A stretch of DNA of 64,000 bases from an uncultured Bacteroidales bacterium. Its GTDB lineage: Bacteria; Bacteroidota; Bacteroidia; Bacteroidales; CAIXZF01. The stretch's first letter is position 1, and every line of letters begins with the position of its first letter. A program made the position numbers and the translations under genes. The notes under the pieces are model-generated. The model was not told the origin of the DNA and did not search any database. It saw only the letters and a list, made by a program, of their open reading frames with translations. Location of the stretch: the NCBI GenBank assembly GCA_903923925.1, contig CAIXZF010000027.1, positions 1 to 64,000 of the forward strand. Direction: 5' to 3'. This document shows positions 15,662-23,114 of the stretch, one piece after another.

Positions 15662-16030
15662 TTATGCTTCTTTTATCTCTATTGTTCTGGAAATATCATT
15701 ATCCTGAATTAGTACATCAGAATGATCGGCCTGAAATGCAAGCTTATCACCCACAAAAAAAACACAACCTATCTTTTTAGTTCTTAAATAGTTGTCAATA
15801 CCCCTCAGCGATACTCGTTCCCAACAACAATCATAATCTAACATCAACCTTGTACCTGTTATATCTTTATTATCAATTACATCAACTAACCGCTGTAATT
15901 CGGAAATACTCATAGAATCCGGACGGTTCAACATTTGAGTGCAACGGGTTGGAGTTATCCCCATTAGTTCTGGTAAGCTGTCAAAATGCTTTGCTGATAG
16001 TTTTTCCTTCAGATAATCACGTAATTCCAT
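15662..16030 (-). CDS. HTH regulator, Cro-like partner of the repressor
   Basis: 122 aa. The N-terminal 60 residues carry a lambda-repressor-like HTH (LPELMGITPTRCTQMLNRPDSMSISELQRLVDVI). The C-terminal half is a small beta-like domain (IGCVFFVGDKLAFQADHSDVLIQ). It is the first gene of the leftward early operon and diverges from the XRE repressor at 16162. Layout implies a lytic/lysogenic switch, with this as the antagonist. Function inferred from arrangement. Confidence 0.65.
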   Translation of the reverse strand: MELRDYLKEKLSAKHFDSLPELMGITPTRCTQMLNRPDSMSISELQRLVDVIDNKDITGTRLMLDYDCCWERVSLRGIDNYLRTKKIGCVFFVGDKLAFQADHSDVLIQDNDISRTIEIKEA

Positions 16031-16070
16031 AACCTTTTATATTTTACACCGTTAAAGCGATTGATTTTGT

Positions 16071-16152
16071 GTTACGAATATTCGTAACTTCATTATGCAA
16101 TATTACGATAATTCGTAACACAAAGTCAAGTAAAATTTAGATAATTCGTAAT
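16071..16152. promoter_or_regulatory. three repressor operators in the divergent promoter
   Basis: O1 is a perfect 18-bp palindrome GTTACGAATATTCGTAAC (16071-16088). O2, ATTACGATAATTCGTAAC (16102-16119), is a near copy. O3 (16135-16152) keeps ATTCGTAAT on its right half. Centres are 31 and 33 bp apart, about three helical turns, so bound dimers would lie on one face. The sites fill the space between the divergent HTH genes; the repressor at 16162 is the natural ligand and O3 overlaps its own promoter zone. Confidence 0.8.
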
Positions 16153-16161
16153 TTATTTTTT

Positions 16162-16434
16162 ATGTCGCTGTATATTAACAAATTACGCTCTTTGTTGGAA
16201 TTAAGAAAAGTTAATCACAAAGATCTTGCTGATAAAATAGGTATGAGTCCAACTGGTTTTTCGCAAATGTTGAGTAATGATTCACTAAAGGTTAGTGTAT
16301 TACAATCCATTGCAGATTATCTAAAAGTCCCGATGACTTATTTTTTTGAATCAGACAACGGTTTGCCTCCACATGTCGATGTTGACCGTGTTTTTGATGT
16401 TATGAGGGAAATTGTAAAAAGAGAAATGAAATAA
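16162..16434 (+). CDS. XRE-family prophage repressor (short)
   Basis: 90 aa. Residues about 5-63 form an XRE HTH (LRSLLELRKVNHKDLADKIGMSPTGFSQMLSN...VLQSIADYLKVPMTYFF). The remaining 25 residues lack a LexA/CI peptidase domain, so induction must work differently, for example by an anti-repressor or proteolysis. It diverges from the Cro-like gene across three operators and leads a rightward operon of accessory genes. Confidence 0.8.
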   Translation: MSLYINKLRSLLELRKVNHKDLADKIGMSPTGFSQMLSNDSLKVSVLQSIADYLKVPMTYFFESDNGLPPHVDVDRVFDVMREIVKREMK

Positions 16435-16442
16435 TAAAACTA

Positions 16443-16772
16443 ATGGAACCTAAAAAATCAATAATTGACGCAATAAACAATCCATTAGGCTTTTTTGTAT
16501 TAGCGCTGTTAATAATTGAATCTTTTTTGGGTTCAGTTTTAAGTCTTTCAAATATCGAAAAATCCTCTATCCCTACATTTATTTGGGTTGGGTGTATTTC
16601 GTTTGCAGGCGTTGTGATTGTAGTTGTATTTTTAGTATGGTTTAAACCTGAAAATTTAATTTACGACAAATATTCTCATCTAGTAAATAATGGAAAAATA
16701 ACTTTCGGTTCAAATAGTGAGTTAATTGATCCAAACAAAAGATTTGAAAATCCTAAAGAACAAATGGAATGA
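16443..16772 (+). CDS. two-TM membrane protein with cytosolic C-terminal domain
   Basis: 109 aa. Helices at about 15-35 (LGFFVLALLIIESFLGSVL) and 46-67 (FIWVGCISFAGVVIVVVFLVWF) are followed by a soluble 40-residue tail (KPENLIYDKYSHLVNNGKITFG). It starts 8 nt after the repressor and its stop overlaps the ATG of the Cas2-like gene (ATGA), so the two are coupled. Two-TM effectors that damage the membrane are common in phage-defence modules, but that role is an inference from layout. Confidence 0.6.
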   Translation: MEPKKSIIDAINNPLGFFVLALLIIESFLGSVLSLSNIEKSSIPTFIWVGCISFAGVVIVVVFLVWFKPENLIYDKYSHLVNNGKITFGSNSELIDPNKRFENPKEQME

Positions 16773-17044
16773 GTCTATATGTAATAATCTTCGAGATAAA
16801 AAAAGGTGCAAAAACATCTTTTATACCTTTATTTGATGAAATTAAAAAAAAATCATGGTGGCATTACATGTCTAATTCATACATCGTTAAATCCAATGAA
16901 ACAGCAAATGAGTTGTTTAATAGATTGAAACCACATTTAAATAAGGAAATTATTTTGCTTGTTTTTGAATTAGGAAAAGATAGGCAGGGATGGTTAACCG
17001 AACAAGCTTGGGAGTGGATAAGAGAAAATAAAACTCAAAATTAA
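16769..17044 (+). CDS. Cas2-like / SinR-family ferredoxin-fold protein
   Basis: 91 aa. The pattern LYVIIFEIKKG...FIPLFDEIKKKSWWHYMSNSYIVKS...LFNRLKPHL...IILLVFELGKDRQGWLTEQAWEWI matches small proteins annotated 'SinR family' that share the Cas2 ferredoxin-like fold (related to VapD-type nucleases). No CRISPR array or cas1 is nearby. Coupled to the two-TM protein by a 4-nt overlap, it is expressed with the repressor. A regulator, nuclease or sensor of the membrane partner are options. Confidence 0.65.
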   Translation: MSLYVIIFEIKKGAKTSFIPLFDEIKKKSWWHYMSNSYIVKSNETANELFNRLKPHLNKEIILLVFELGKDRQGWLTEQAWEWIRENKTQN

Positions 17045-17139
17045 AAAGCAACGAATAGAAAAGATTATTGAATTATTAAAAGGGGGTAAGGGAGGGAAAG
17101 GGAAATGAGGTAATTTTGAGCCTATTAACGCTCATAACA

Positions 17140-17406
17140 ATGGATACACCAAACAAAGAAAATGTATATGTAATGGCAAAAGGAAGTAGTATTTGGGAGC
17201 AAATTATCGGGGCTGCAATGCTGGTGGGAGGTGCGTATCTGTTTTCAGAATGGATAAAAAAGGATGCCGAAATAATAATGAATTATAAGTGTCCCCGGTG
17301 TTCGTATCCTCGTTTAACATGGGGACAAACAGAATGTCCTAATTGTAAGATAGATCTGCAATGGTCGTCGGATGAGACTGATAAAAATAAGCTAGCCACA
17401 AAATAA
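17140..17406 (+). CDS. membrane-anchored zinc-ribbon protein
   Basis: 88 aa from ATG 17140 (TTG at 17116 possible). A hydrophobic segment (about 18-37, IIGAAMLVGGAYLFSEW) precedes a zinc ribbon: CPRC ... CPNC, spaced 15 residues (YKCPRCSYPRLTWGQTECPNCKIDLQW). Third gene behind the repressor. Zinc ribbons of this type bind nucleic acid or proteins. Function unknown. Confidence 0.55.
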   Translation: MDTPNKENVYVMAKGSSIWEQIIGAAMLVGGAYLFSEWIKKDAEIIMNYKCPRCSYPRLTWGQTECPNCKIDLQWSSDETDKNKLATK

Positions 17407-17417
17407 TATTATTTAGC

Positions 17418-17669
17418 ATGAGGGTTGACGAACGGGAGCCAGTGTTACGGATTCATATTCGGTTTAAGAACTGGATTATAGCTAAAGGCTTTTGGCTTGC
17501 AATGTGCATATCTATTGTTTGGCTTATGTATTTTGAATGTTTACACGACAAGGATTGTAATTATATAGCTACAGGTTTCTTTGCACTTATTGGATTAGGA
17601 TGCTTCATCAACCTTGGTATACCAATAGACAGACTTGTAAACAAGGATATCATCAGTAATAATCCATAA
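17418..17669 (+). CDS. small two-TM membrane protein
   Basis: 83 aa. Two helices, about 19-41 (IIAKGFWLAMCISIVWLMYF) and 48-66 (YIATGFFALIGLGCFINLGI), with a Cys/Asp/Lys loop (ECLHDKDCN). It is the last rightward gene before the 93-bp repeat copy B, which begins 4 nt after its stop. Possible lysogenic-conversion protein. No family recognised. Confidence 0.5.
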   Translation: MRVDEREPVLRIHIRFKNWIIAKGFWLAMCISIVWLMYFECLHDKDCNYIATGFFALIGLGCFINLGIPIDRLVNKDIISNNP

Positions 17670-17672
17670 TAA

Positions 17673-17765
17673 AAATGATAACAAAAGTTGTCCCGGTACC
17701 AGGAAGCCTGGCATTAGATTGCTAACAAAATGTTGTGACAGCAGCTGGGAGCTTCACCATGGTAA
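17673..17765 (+). repeat. 93-bp repeat, copy B (inverted relative to 4563-4655)
   Basis: Matches copy A at 85 of 93 positions in the opposite orientation. It lies between the last rightward gene and the integrase stop. It contains TGATAACAAA near its start, and a reversed TTTGTTATCA follows at 17774-17783, overlapping the integrase stop codon, so the unit is bracketed by inverted TGATAACAAA motifs. A CCAGG-AAG-CCTGG hairpin is internal. Confidence 0.9.
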
Positions 17766-17779
17766 CTACTAATTTGTTA

Positions 17780-18934
17780 TCAAAACGAATCAAAAAGTTT
17801 CATTTTCTCCTGAAGAGCATCATTTGAAACCTTCATGTAAATACTTGTAGTCCGGAGGTCGGAATGTCCACAAAGTTTCTGAATGTCCATGGCACTGAAT
17901 CCGATTTGAGCGGCAACCGTTGCAAAGGTATGCCGGGCGCAATGTATTGAAATACTTTTTGTTATTCCCACCATTGGCATAATAAATTTAAGCCTTCTAT
18001 TTGTTTCCTGATCGGAATACACTTTGAAAACTTTACCTATATCCTTTAAGCCTCCAATTAGTTTTAAGCTACGATTAACAAGCGGAATATTAATAACATC
18101 CTTTGTTTTCTGCATATGAATATACAGATAGTAGTTTTCTCCATTCTTAATTATGTTGGAAAAGTTTAAGGCTTTCAGATCCTGGTAACGCAAACCTGTA
18201 AAACAGGAAAATAAGAAGTAACGCAAAATTTCCTTATCATGGGGATCCATATTGCCGGTAAAGAGCTTTTCTAGTTTGCGAACCTCATCCAGAGTTAAAA
18301 ATTCCATATTGCCCGCTGGAGCTTTGCCGATCTTATATTTTTTAAATGGATTCTCAGTTACCAGGTCAACAGAAATGGCGCGGTTAATAATCGACTTTAT
18401 CCATCGCATTGATTTGTGAATTGTAATGGGTTTGTTCTTTTCAACCTCTGCCAAATTCTTTTCGTATCCCTTAAGAAATAAAACGGATATGTGTTTGAAC
18501 TGCAAATTTGGGCTGTATTTCCGTAGCTTATCCATTTCGGTATTATATACCTTAACGGACCCAGCACTTAATTTATTAGCTGATAAGTTGAGTTCGGATT
18601 CAACAAATGAATAAAAGTTCCCCGGTGCCTCCGGAGTACCTTTAAAAATCTGATCAAAATCAGACAAATCAAGATTTTCACCTTTCATGTTTGAATCAAT
18701 TACCAGGGTTTCAACCTTGACCAGGTAATTTTTAATAAGTTCGTTTATTTTGTCCTTATTGGGGATGGAACGTACTTCGTGTTTACTTGCGTTCCAATGC
18801 TGCAATGGGAGGCAGATATGTAACGAATACTCCCTTTTTTGCCTGCGGAGTATTATCCTGAAGTAAAGTGGATATTCACCGCTCGTTTTTTTACGCTCGG
18901 TTCTGATATAGATTTTAGTAGAAATTTTATTCAT
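17780..18934 (-). CDS. tyrosine integrase of the element
   Basis: 384 aa. N-terminal arm-binding and SAM-like core-binding domains (about 1-200), then the catalytic domain with Arg249 (FTGLRYQDL), a Lys near 276, His331 and Arg334 (HCARHTFAT), His357 (LCGHSDL) and the nucleophile Tyr366 (TTSIYMKV). All catalytic residues are present. This is the phage_int_SAM_5 type common in Bacteroidota elements. Its start lies 150 bp from the 3' end of a tRNA gene, the usual integration target, so it likely catalysed insertion of the region to its left. Confidence 0.92.
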   Translation of the reverse strand: MNKISTKIYIRTERKKTSGEYPLYFRIILRRQKREYSLHICLPLQHWNASKHEVRSIPNKDKINELIKNYLVKVETLVIDSNMKGENLDLSDFDQIFKGTPEAPGNFYSFVESELNLSANKLSAGSVKVYNTEMDKLRKYSPNLQFKHISVLFLKGYEKNLAEVEKNKPITIHKSMRWIKSIINRAISVDLVTENPFKKYKIGKAPAGNMEFLTLDEVRKLEKLFTGNMDPHDKEILRYFLFSCFTGLRYQDLKALNFSNIIKNGENYYLYIHMQKTKDVINIPLVNRSLKLIGGLKDIGKVFKVYSDQETNRRLKFIMPMVGITKSISIHCARHTFATVAAQIGFSAMDIQKLCGHSDLRTTSIYMKVSNDALQEKMKLFDSF

Positions 18935-19035
18935 TGGCTAAACGCTTTCAATGGTGAAACATTGGTGAAACATTTAGCCGCAAACTTTGAAATAATAGTT
19001 TTCAAACCTTTAACCGCATAAAGGCGAAACCCTAG

Positions 19036-19078
19036 AAACAACGCATTTTCAAAAATATTGTTCAAAAATGCATTGTTT
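19036..19078 (-). terminator. 14-bp inverted repeat behind the tRNA
   Basis: AAACAACGCATTTT (19036-19049) and AAAATGCATTGTTT (19065-19078) pair with a single G-T mismatch. It lies just past the tRNA 3' end. It could terminate the tRNA transcript or be part of the right attachment site, since it is at the element-chromosome boundary. Confidence 0.6.
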
Positions 19079-19083
19079 ACAAG

Positions 19084-19157
19084 TGGGCCCAACAGGACTT
19101 GAACCTGTGACCGACGGATTATGAGTCCGCAGCTCTAACCGACTGAGCTATAGGCCC
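19084..19157 (-). tRNA. tRNA with CAU anticodon, probably tRNA-Ile2 (lysidine type)
   Basis: 74 nt without encoded CCA. Acceptor stem GGGCCTA pairs with TGGGCCC, discriminator A; D-arm AGCTCAGTCGGTTAGAGCT; anticodon arm GCGGA-CTCATAA-TCCGT; T-arm with GGTTCAAGTCC. The CAU anticodon fits elongator Met or Ile2. C4-G69 and C5-G68 in the acceptor stem are known identity elements for lysidine synthase in E. coli Ile2, which favours tRNA-Ile. Its 3' end faces the integrase, so it is the likely attB. Confidence 0.9.
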
Positions 19158-19197
19158 CGGAAAAAGGCTTTTAACCTTTTCCTTTGAAAAGTGGCTG

Positions 19198-19227
19198 CAA
19201 ATGTACAACTTTGAAGCAAATTTTCAA
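19198..19227 (-). promoter_or_regulatory. promoter for the tRNA, Bacteroidota type
   Basis: On the minus strand TTG (19227-19225), a 19-nt spacer and TACATTTG (19205-19198) exactly match the phylum's TTG-N19-TAnnTTTG primary promoter. The start point would be near 19191, about 33 nt before the tRNA. Confidence 0.75.
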
Positions 19228-19252
19228 GTTCATAAACTAAATTCTTATTCAT

Positions 19253-19897
19253 TTGCAACAGATCGATACTATCATCTTCGATTTTGGTGGCGTAATCCTC
19301 AATATTAATCACCAGCTTACGGAGTCTGCTTTCGAAAAACTTGGTATTGCCAACTTTGAAACTTTATATTCACAGGCCCTGCAAACTGACCTCTTCAACA
19401 AGCTGGAAACCGGCAGAATTTCACCCCAGGAATTCAGGAACACTATCCGCACAATTGCCGGCCTGCCTCTTACTGATATACAGATTGATAAAGCCTGGAA
19501 CGCAATGCTGCTCGATCTGCCTAAAAACAGAATACGACTGCTGGAAGCACTGAAAAATCGTTACAGGATTTTCCTCCTCAGCAATACCAACGAAATCCAT
19601 TACAATTCCTATGCTGAACAGCTCAGGAAAAGATACCACTACCGGGATTTTTCGCGATTGTTCGAAAAAGCATACTTTTCCTTCCAGATTAGTATGCGCA
19701 AACCGGATACTGAAACATTCAATTTCGTTCTGGAATCCAATAATCTTAAGCCTGAAACCTGCCTTTTTATTGATGATTCTGCACAGCATATAAATGGAGC
19801 TATGAAAACTGGAATCCATACTTTGCTGCATAATGCCGACCATGAAATTACCTCACTGTTCGATCCTGATACTTTTGAAATCAGCTATGGACACTAA
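19253..19897 (+). CDS. HAD-family hydrolase (YihX-like)
   Basis: 214 aa. Starts at TTG 19253; no ATG lies in frame upstream after the last stop. Motif I is IIFDFGGVI (nucleophile Asp), motif II is FLLSNTN, motif III Lys in MRKPD, motif IV CLFIDDS. The second Asp of the usual DxD is Gly here, as in many IA-subclass proteins related to YihX, a glucose-1-phosphate phosphatase. A cytoplasmic sugar-phosphate or nucleotide phosphatase is likely; substrate unknown. Confidence 0.85.
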   Translation: MQQIDTIIFDFGGVILNINHQLTESAFEKLGIANFETLYSQALQTDLFNKLETGRISPQEFRNTIRTIAGLPLTDIQIDKAWNAMLLDLPKNRIRLLEALKNRYRIFLLSNTNEIHYNSYAEQLRKRYHYRDFSRLFEKAYFSFQISMRKPDTETFNFVLESNNLKPETCLFIDDSAQHINGAMKTGIHTLLHNADHEITSLFDPDTFEISYGH

Positions 19898-19960
19898 CTC
19901 AGGCGATTTTACCTTTAGTTCGTTAGATTTTGTAATTTCACGGAAAATAATCCAATCCTG

Positions 19961-20893
19961 ATGTTTAGATCGCCTTTAATTGAAAACCTTTCCCCCGGAG
20001 CGAAGTTTTTAATGCTTATCCTATTGATTATTATTGGCCTTTTCACTGCAATTTCTGTTGGACTGGCTGCTGCAGTACCTTTTTTGGGAGGAGGAGTCAC
20101 CGAAATGATGACCCGCACCTCTGAAAATATGCTCGGCAATATTGGTTTTTTGAAGTATTTCCAGATTGTGAGCCAGATCGGTTTCTTTATTCTTCCTGTA
20201 TTAATCTATTGCTATCTGATTGAAGGAAAAGCTGCGGTCTGGCTTCGGCTAAACCTTCGTCCCGACTGGATTACGCTGATATTTGCCATCAGCCTCATTG
20301 TTATTTCTGTGCCTCTCATCAATCTTCTGCTGGAATGGAACCAGACGCTTCGACTTCCCGATTCTCTTGCCGGACTTGAAAACTGGATGAAATCCACAGA
20401 AGCTGGTTCAGATGAACTAACCAAAGCTTTTCTTGACACAAGTACAATGGGTGGTTTCCTGGTAAATATTCTGATGATTGCCGTGCTGCCAGCTATCGGA
20501 GAAGAATTTCTGTTCAGAGGAGCAATAACAAGGATCTTCTTTGAATGGTCGGGGAATAAGCACCTGGCTGTAATTTTTGCTGCATTTTTATTCAGCGCCA
20601 TGCATCTTCAATTTTATGGATTCCTGCCACGCTTTGCTCTTGGACTGATGCTCGGATATCTTTTTGTTTTGTCGGGGAACCTCTGGCTTTCGATTGGAGC
20701 TCATTTCGTTAATAATTTATTTGTGGTTGTTGCTGCCTTTCTGTTTCACAGAGGTATTATCAGTACTGATATTAACGAATACCAGGGAACTGAAGATATC
20801 CTGGTATTGATATTAAGTTTTGTTTCAACTGCAGTGCTGATGCTGGTTTTTTATTTTCGGCTAAAGAAGACAGAAATAGTTTTGCCTGGTTGA
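19961..20893 (+). CDS. CPBP-family intramembrane metalloprotease
   Basis: 310 aa with about eight hydrophobic segments. The Abi/CPBP motifs are all present: GEEFLFRG (EExxxR), FSAMH (FxxxH) and HFVNN (HxxxN). The family includes Rce1-type proteases and bacteriocin-immunity proteins acting inside the membrane. It lies 63 nt after the HAD gene and may share its transcript. Substrate unknown. Confidence 0.9.
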   Translation: MFRSPLIENLSPGAKFLMLILLIIIGLFTAISVGLAAAVPFLGGGVTEMMTRTSENMLGNIGFLKYFQIVSQIGFFILPVLIYCYLIEGKAAVWLRLNLRPDWITLIFAISLIVISVPLINLLLEWNQTLRLPDSLAGLENWMKSTEAGSDELTKAFLDTSTMGGFLVNILMIAVLPAIGEEFLFRGAITRIFFEWSGNKHLAVIFAAFLFSAMHLQFYGFLPRFALGLMLGYLFVLSGNLWLSIGAHFVNNLFVVVAAFLFHRGIISTDINEYQGTEDILVLILSFVSTAVLMLVFYFRLKKTEIVLPG

Positions 20894-20895
20894 TA

Positions 20896-20975
20896 ATCAG
20901 CACACCAGCACACTAATATCCAAGTGATTTTTAGTGTGCTGGTATGCTAGTGTGCTAGTGAGTTAATGTGCTGAT
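20896..20975. terminator. bidirectional terminator region between convergent genes
   Basis: CCAGCACACTAA (20905-20916) and TTAGTGTGCTGG (20931-20942) form a perfect 12-bp stem with a 14-nt loop. An outer pair ATCAGCACA / TGTGCTGAT (20896-20904, 20967-20975) can extend it. In between lie short TGTGCTAG-like repeats. It separates the CPBP gene from the TonB-like gene. Confidence 0.75.
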
Positions 20976-20992
20976 AATCTGCAAACTGATAT

Positions 20993-21781
20993 TTAATTTA
21001 GTTCAAATTTTACCGGCATATTAAACTGAACTTTTACTGGTATTCCCGACATTCTTCCGGGTTTCCAGGTGGGCATCATTGCTGTAACTCTAACTGCTTC
21101 GTTTTCGCAGCCTCCGCCAATTCCACGAAGGATATTGATATTTATTATATGCCCGTTTTCGTCAACAACGAAAGAAAGATATACTGTTCCGCCGATGCCG
21201 ATTTCCCTGGCATCTTTAGGATAAACAATGTTATCGTGGAGAAATTTCAGCCTGGCACCTTCTCCACCCGGGAATTCCGGCATTTCTCCAACAACTGTAT
21301 AGATTTTAGGTGTTTCAGGAGTTTCTATTACTTTAGGAATCTCAGGTTTCTCGTTAGAAATTGTGTCGTCGCCGGTAAATTGTGGAGGGCGGCGGCTATT
21401 AATTGCTTCCATATCGAAATCAAAACCAGAGATTTTTGTGGAGTCATCGGTAACAACAGGTGGTTCAAACCTGGTTTCCTCTTCTAATGCTTTTGTATCT
21501 TCCGGTAATTTTGGCAATTCAATTTCTTCCTTTTTCAGATCATCCGGATTACCTAATTCGCCAATAACTGTAATATCGGGAGGTCTTACATTGGCTTGAT
21601 TGTATAAACCTGCGATAAGCGGAATCCCTATTCCAACAAGCAGGGCAGTTACTGAAATCATTAATCCGCGGCTTAATGCTTTAGGATATTCTCTGCGAAT
21701 GAGATAAGCACCATATTCCTTGTTCCTGTCAGAGAAAACAATTTCTTCGAATGTTTCCCTGTTTTCATCTGTTGTTTTCAT
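20993..21781 (-). CDS. TonB-family energy transducer
   Basis: 262 aa from ATG 21781 (ATG 21808 adds nine residues). Residues about 1-25 carry the FEEIVFSDRNKEYGAYLIRR start typical of Bacteroidota TonB homologues, then one TM helix (about 40-60), a Pro/Glu-rich periplasmic linker (about 70-170), and the C-terminal TonB domain (GGTVYLSFVVDENGHIININILRG...WKPGRMSGIPV). It couples inner-membrane proton force to outer-membrane receptors. No exbBD is adjacent. Confidence 0.88.
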   Translation of the reverse strand: MKTTDENRETFEEIVFSDRNKEYGAYLIRREYPKALSRGLMISVTALLVGIGIPLIAGLYNQANVRPPDITVIGELGNPDDLKKEEIELPKLPEDTKALEEETRFEPPVVTDDSTKISGFDFDMEAINSRRPPQFTGDDTISNEKPEIPKVIETPETPKIYTVVGEMPEFPGGEGARLKFLHDNIVYPKDAREIGIGGTVYLSFVVDENGHIININILRGIGGGCENEAVRVTAMMPTWKPGRMSGIPVKVQFNMPVKFELN

Positions 21782-21977
21782 GGTGGTGAATTTTAAATGG
21801 TTCGACATCTTTGCTCTTTACTATTAGATGCAAACACTGCTGAAATTCCATAAAGCTTTTGCAATATTCTGTTTTGAAAGTCTTATTTCGAAACTTATTA
21901 AAAGGAAGTATCCACAACTACATCAGTTTAATTACCTTTGATCAGAGCGTAAAGAAAGAAACAGTAATACTTATTCA

Positions 21978-23114
21978 ATGAGATCCACACATTGCAGTTT
22001 AATCGTTTGTCCCGAATCGGGTGAAAAGCTTTTGCTTGAATCATTTAAAACAAATGCAGAGCTTACTAAAGAAGGAACCTCTTTTGAGGATATTGAGTGT
22101 GGTATATTGTATACTTTGCAGGGATTTCACTACCCTGTTATTGATGGAATTCCAAGAATGTTACCAAATCCGCAGAAACTTTTTCCGGGTTTTTATTCAA
22201 AATGGAAAGCAGAACTCCACAAGATTCCTGAACTTAAGTTATCAACGGTTTCCGGATCTTCTTTGCAGTTTATCACGGATTACCAGCCGACCTTAAAACG
22301 TTTTGGAAGAGAATGGAAGAAACACAATTTAGAGGGATTAACCTGGGGTCTTGATCAGGAAACCCGGATTTCGCACTTTCTCACTTATATGGATATCAGC
22401 AAAGAGGAACTGAAGAATAAACTGATTCTCGACGCAGGAGCAGGTTCAGGACAATTAACCTGCAAGCTTGCCAATTATGGATGTACAATTGTTGGAATCG
22501 ATTTATCGCCTTCAATAGAGGAAGGATGGAGAAACCGGAAAAAGTTTTCGCCGGGAAATTATCAAAATATTCTTTTAGTTCAGGGAAACCTTATGAATCC
22601 TCCTTTCCCTGCAAATACATTCGAATTAATTCATTCTTCAGGCGTTCTGCATCATACTCCTGATACTAAAAAGGCATTTTTTAAGGTATCCGATCTTTGT
22701 AAGCCGGGAGGAAAATTTGCAGTGTGGCTTTACAGCATAAATGAGGGTTCATTTTTGCCAGTTTTCCCATTTATCAGTAAGCGCTTTCTTTCTGTAAATA
22801 CCAAAACTTTACGGAAATTCACACCGAAACTACCAGCAGCTTTCCTTTACAACAGTATACTCACCTATGTTTTTATCCACCATAGTTTTTATAAATTAAA
22901 CACACTGCTTAGAGGCCGAAAACACGAACAAACTGTAAGAGAAAGAGTTACCAGTTTATTTGACTGTCTTGCTCCGCCTTTTGTATGGCAGCATGATCCG
23001 GAAGATGTGATGCGATGGTTTAAAATGAGTGGCTATACAGAAATTAAAGACTGTTCGATTCCGGGAGATCCGGATGGTTTCAATATCTGCGGTGTAAAAA
23101 TGCCTACAGATTAA
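21978..23114 (+). CDS. class I SAM-dependent methyltransferase
   Basis: 378 aa. N-terminal Trm112-like segment (CPESGEKLLL ... YPVIDGIPRMLP, about 10-62), then a Rossmann methyltransferase: LILDAGAGSGQLTCKLA (motif I, about 150-166), VGIDLS (motif II), and ELIHSSGVLHHTPDT. Substrate unknown; proteins of this shape often act on lipids, quinones or sugars. Its 3' end overlaps the archaemetzincin gene by 11 bp. Confidence 0.82.
   Translation: MRSTHCSLIVCPESGEKLLLESFKTNAELTKEGTSFEDIECGILYTLQGFHYPVIDGIPRMLPNPQKLFPGFYSKWKAELHKIPELKLSTVSGSSLQFITDYQPTLKRFGREWKKHNLEGLTWGLDQETRISHFLTYMDISKEELKNKLILDAGAGSGQLTCKLANYGCTIVGIDLSPSIEEGWRNRKKFSPGNYQNILLVQGNLMNPPFPANTFELIHSSGVLHHTPDTKKAFFKVSDLCKPGGKFAVWLYSINEGSFLPVFPFISKRFLSVNTKTLRKFTPKLPAAFLYNSILTYVFIHHSFYKLNTLLRGRKHEQTVRERVTSLFDCLAPPFVWQHDPEDVMRWFKMSGYTEIKDCSIPGDPDGFNICGVKMPTD

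Noticed and set aside
16769-17044. Cas2 of a CRISPR-Cas system
   Set aside because: No cas1, effector or array nearby; the sequence fits the stand-alone SinR/Cas2-like family better.
1-19083. Tailed (Caudovirales-type) prophage or conjugative element
   Set aside because: No terminase, portal, tape measure, tail tube, relaxase or TraG-type genes are visible; the HUH Rep plus SSB fits rolling-circle replication of a small element.
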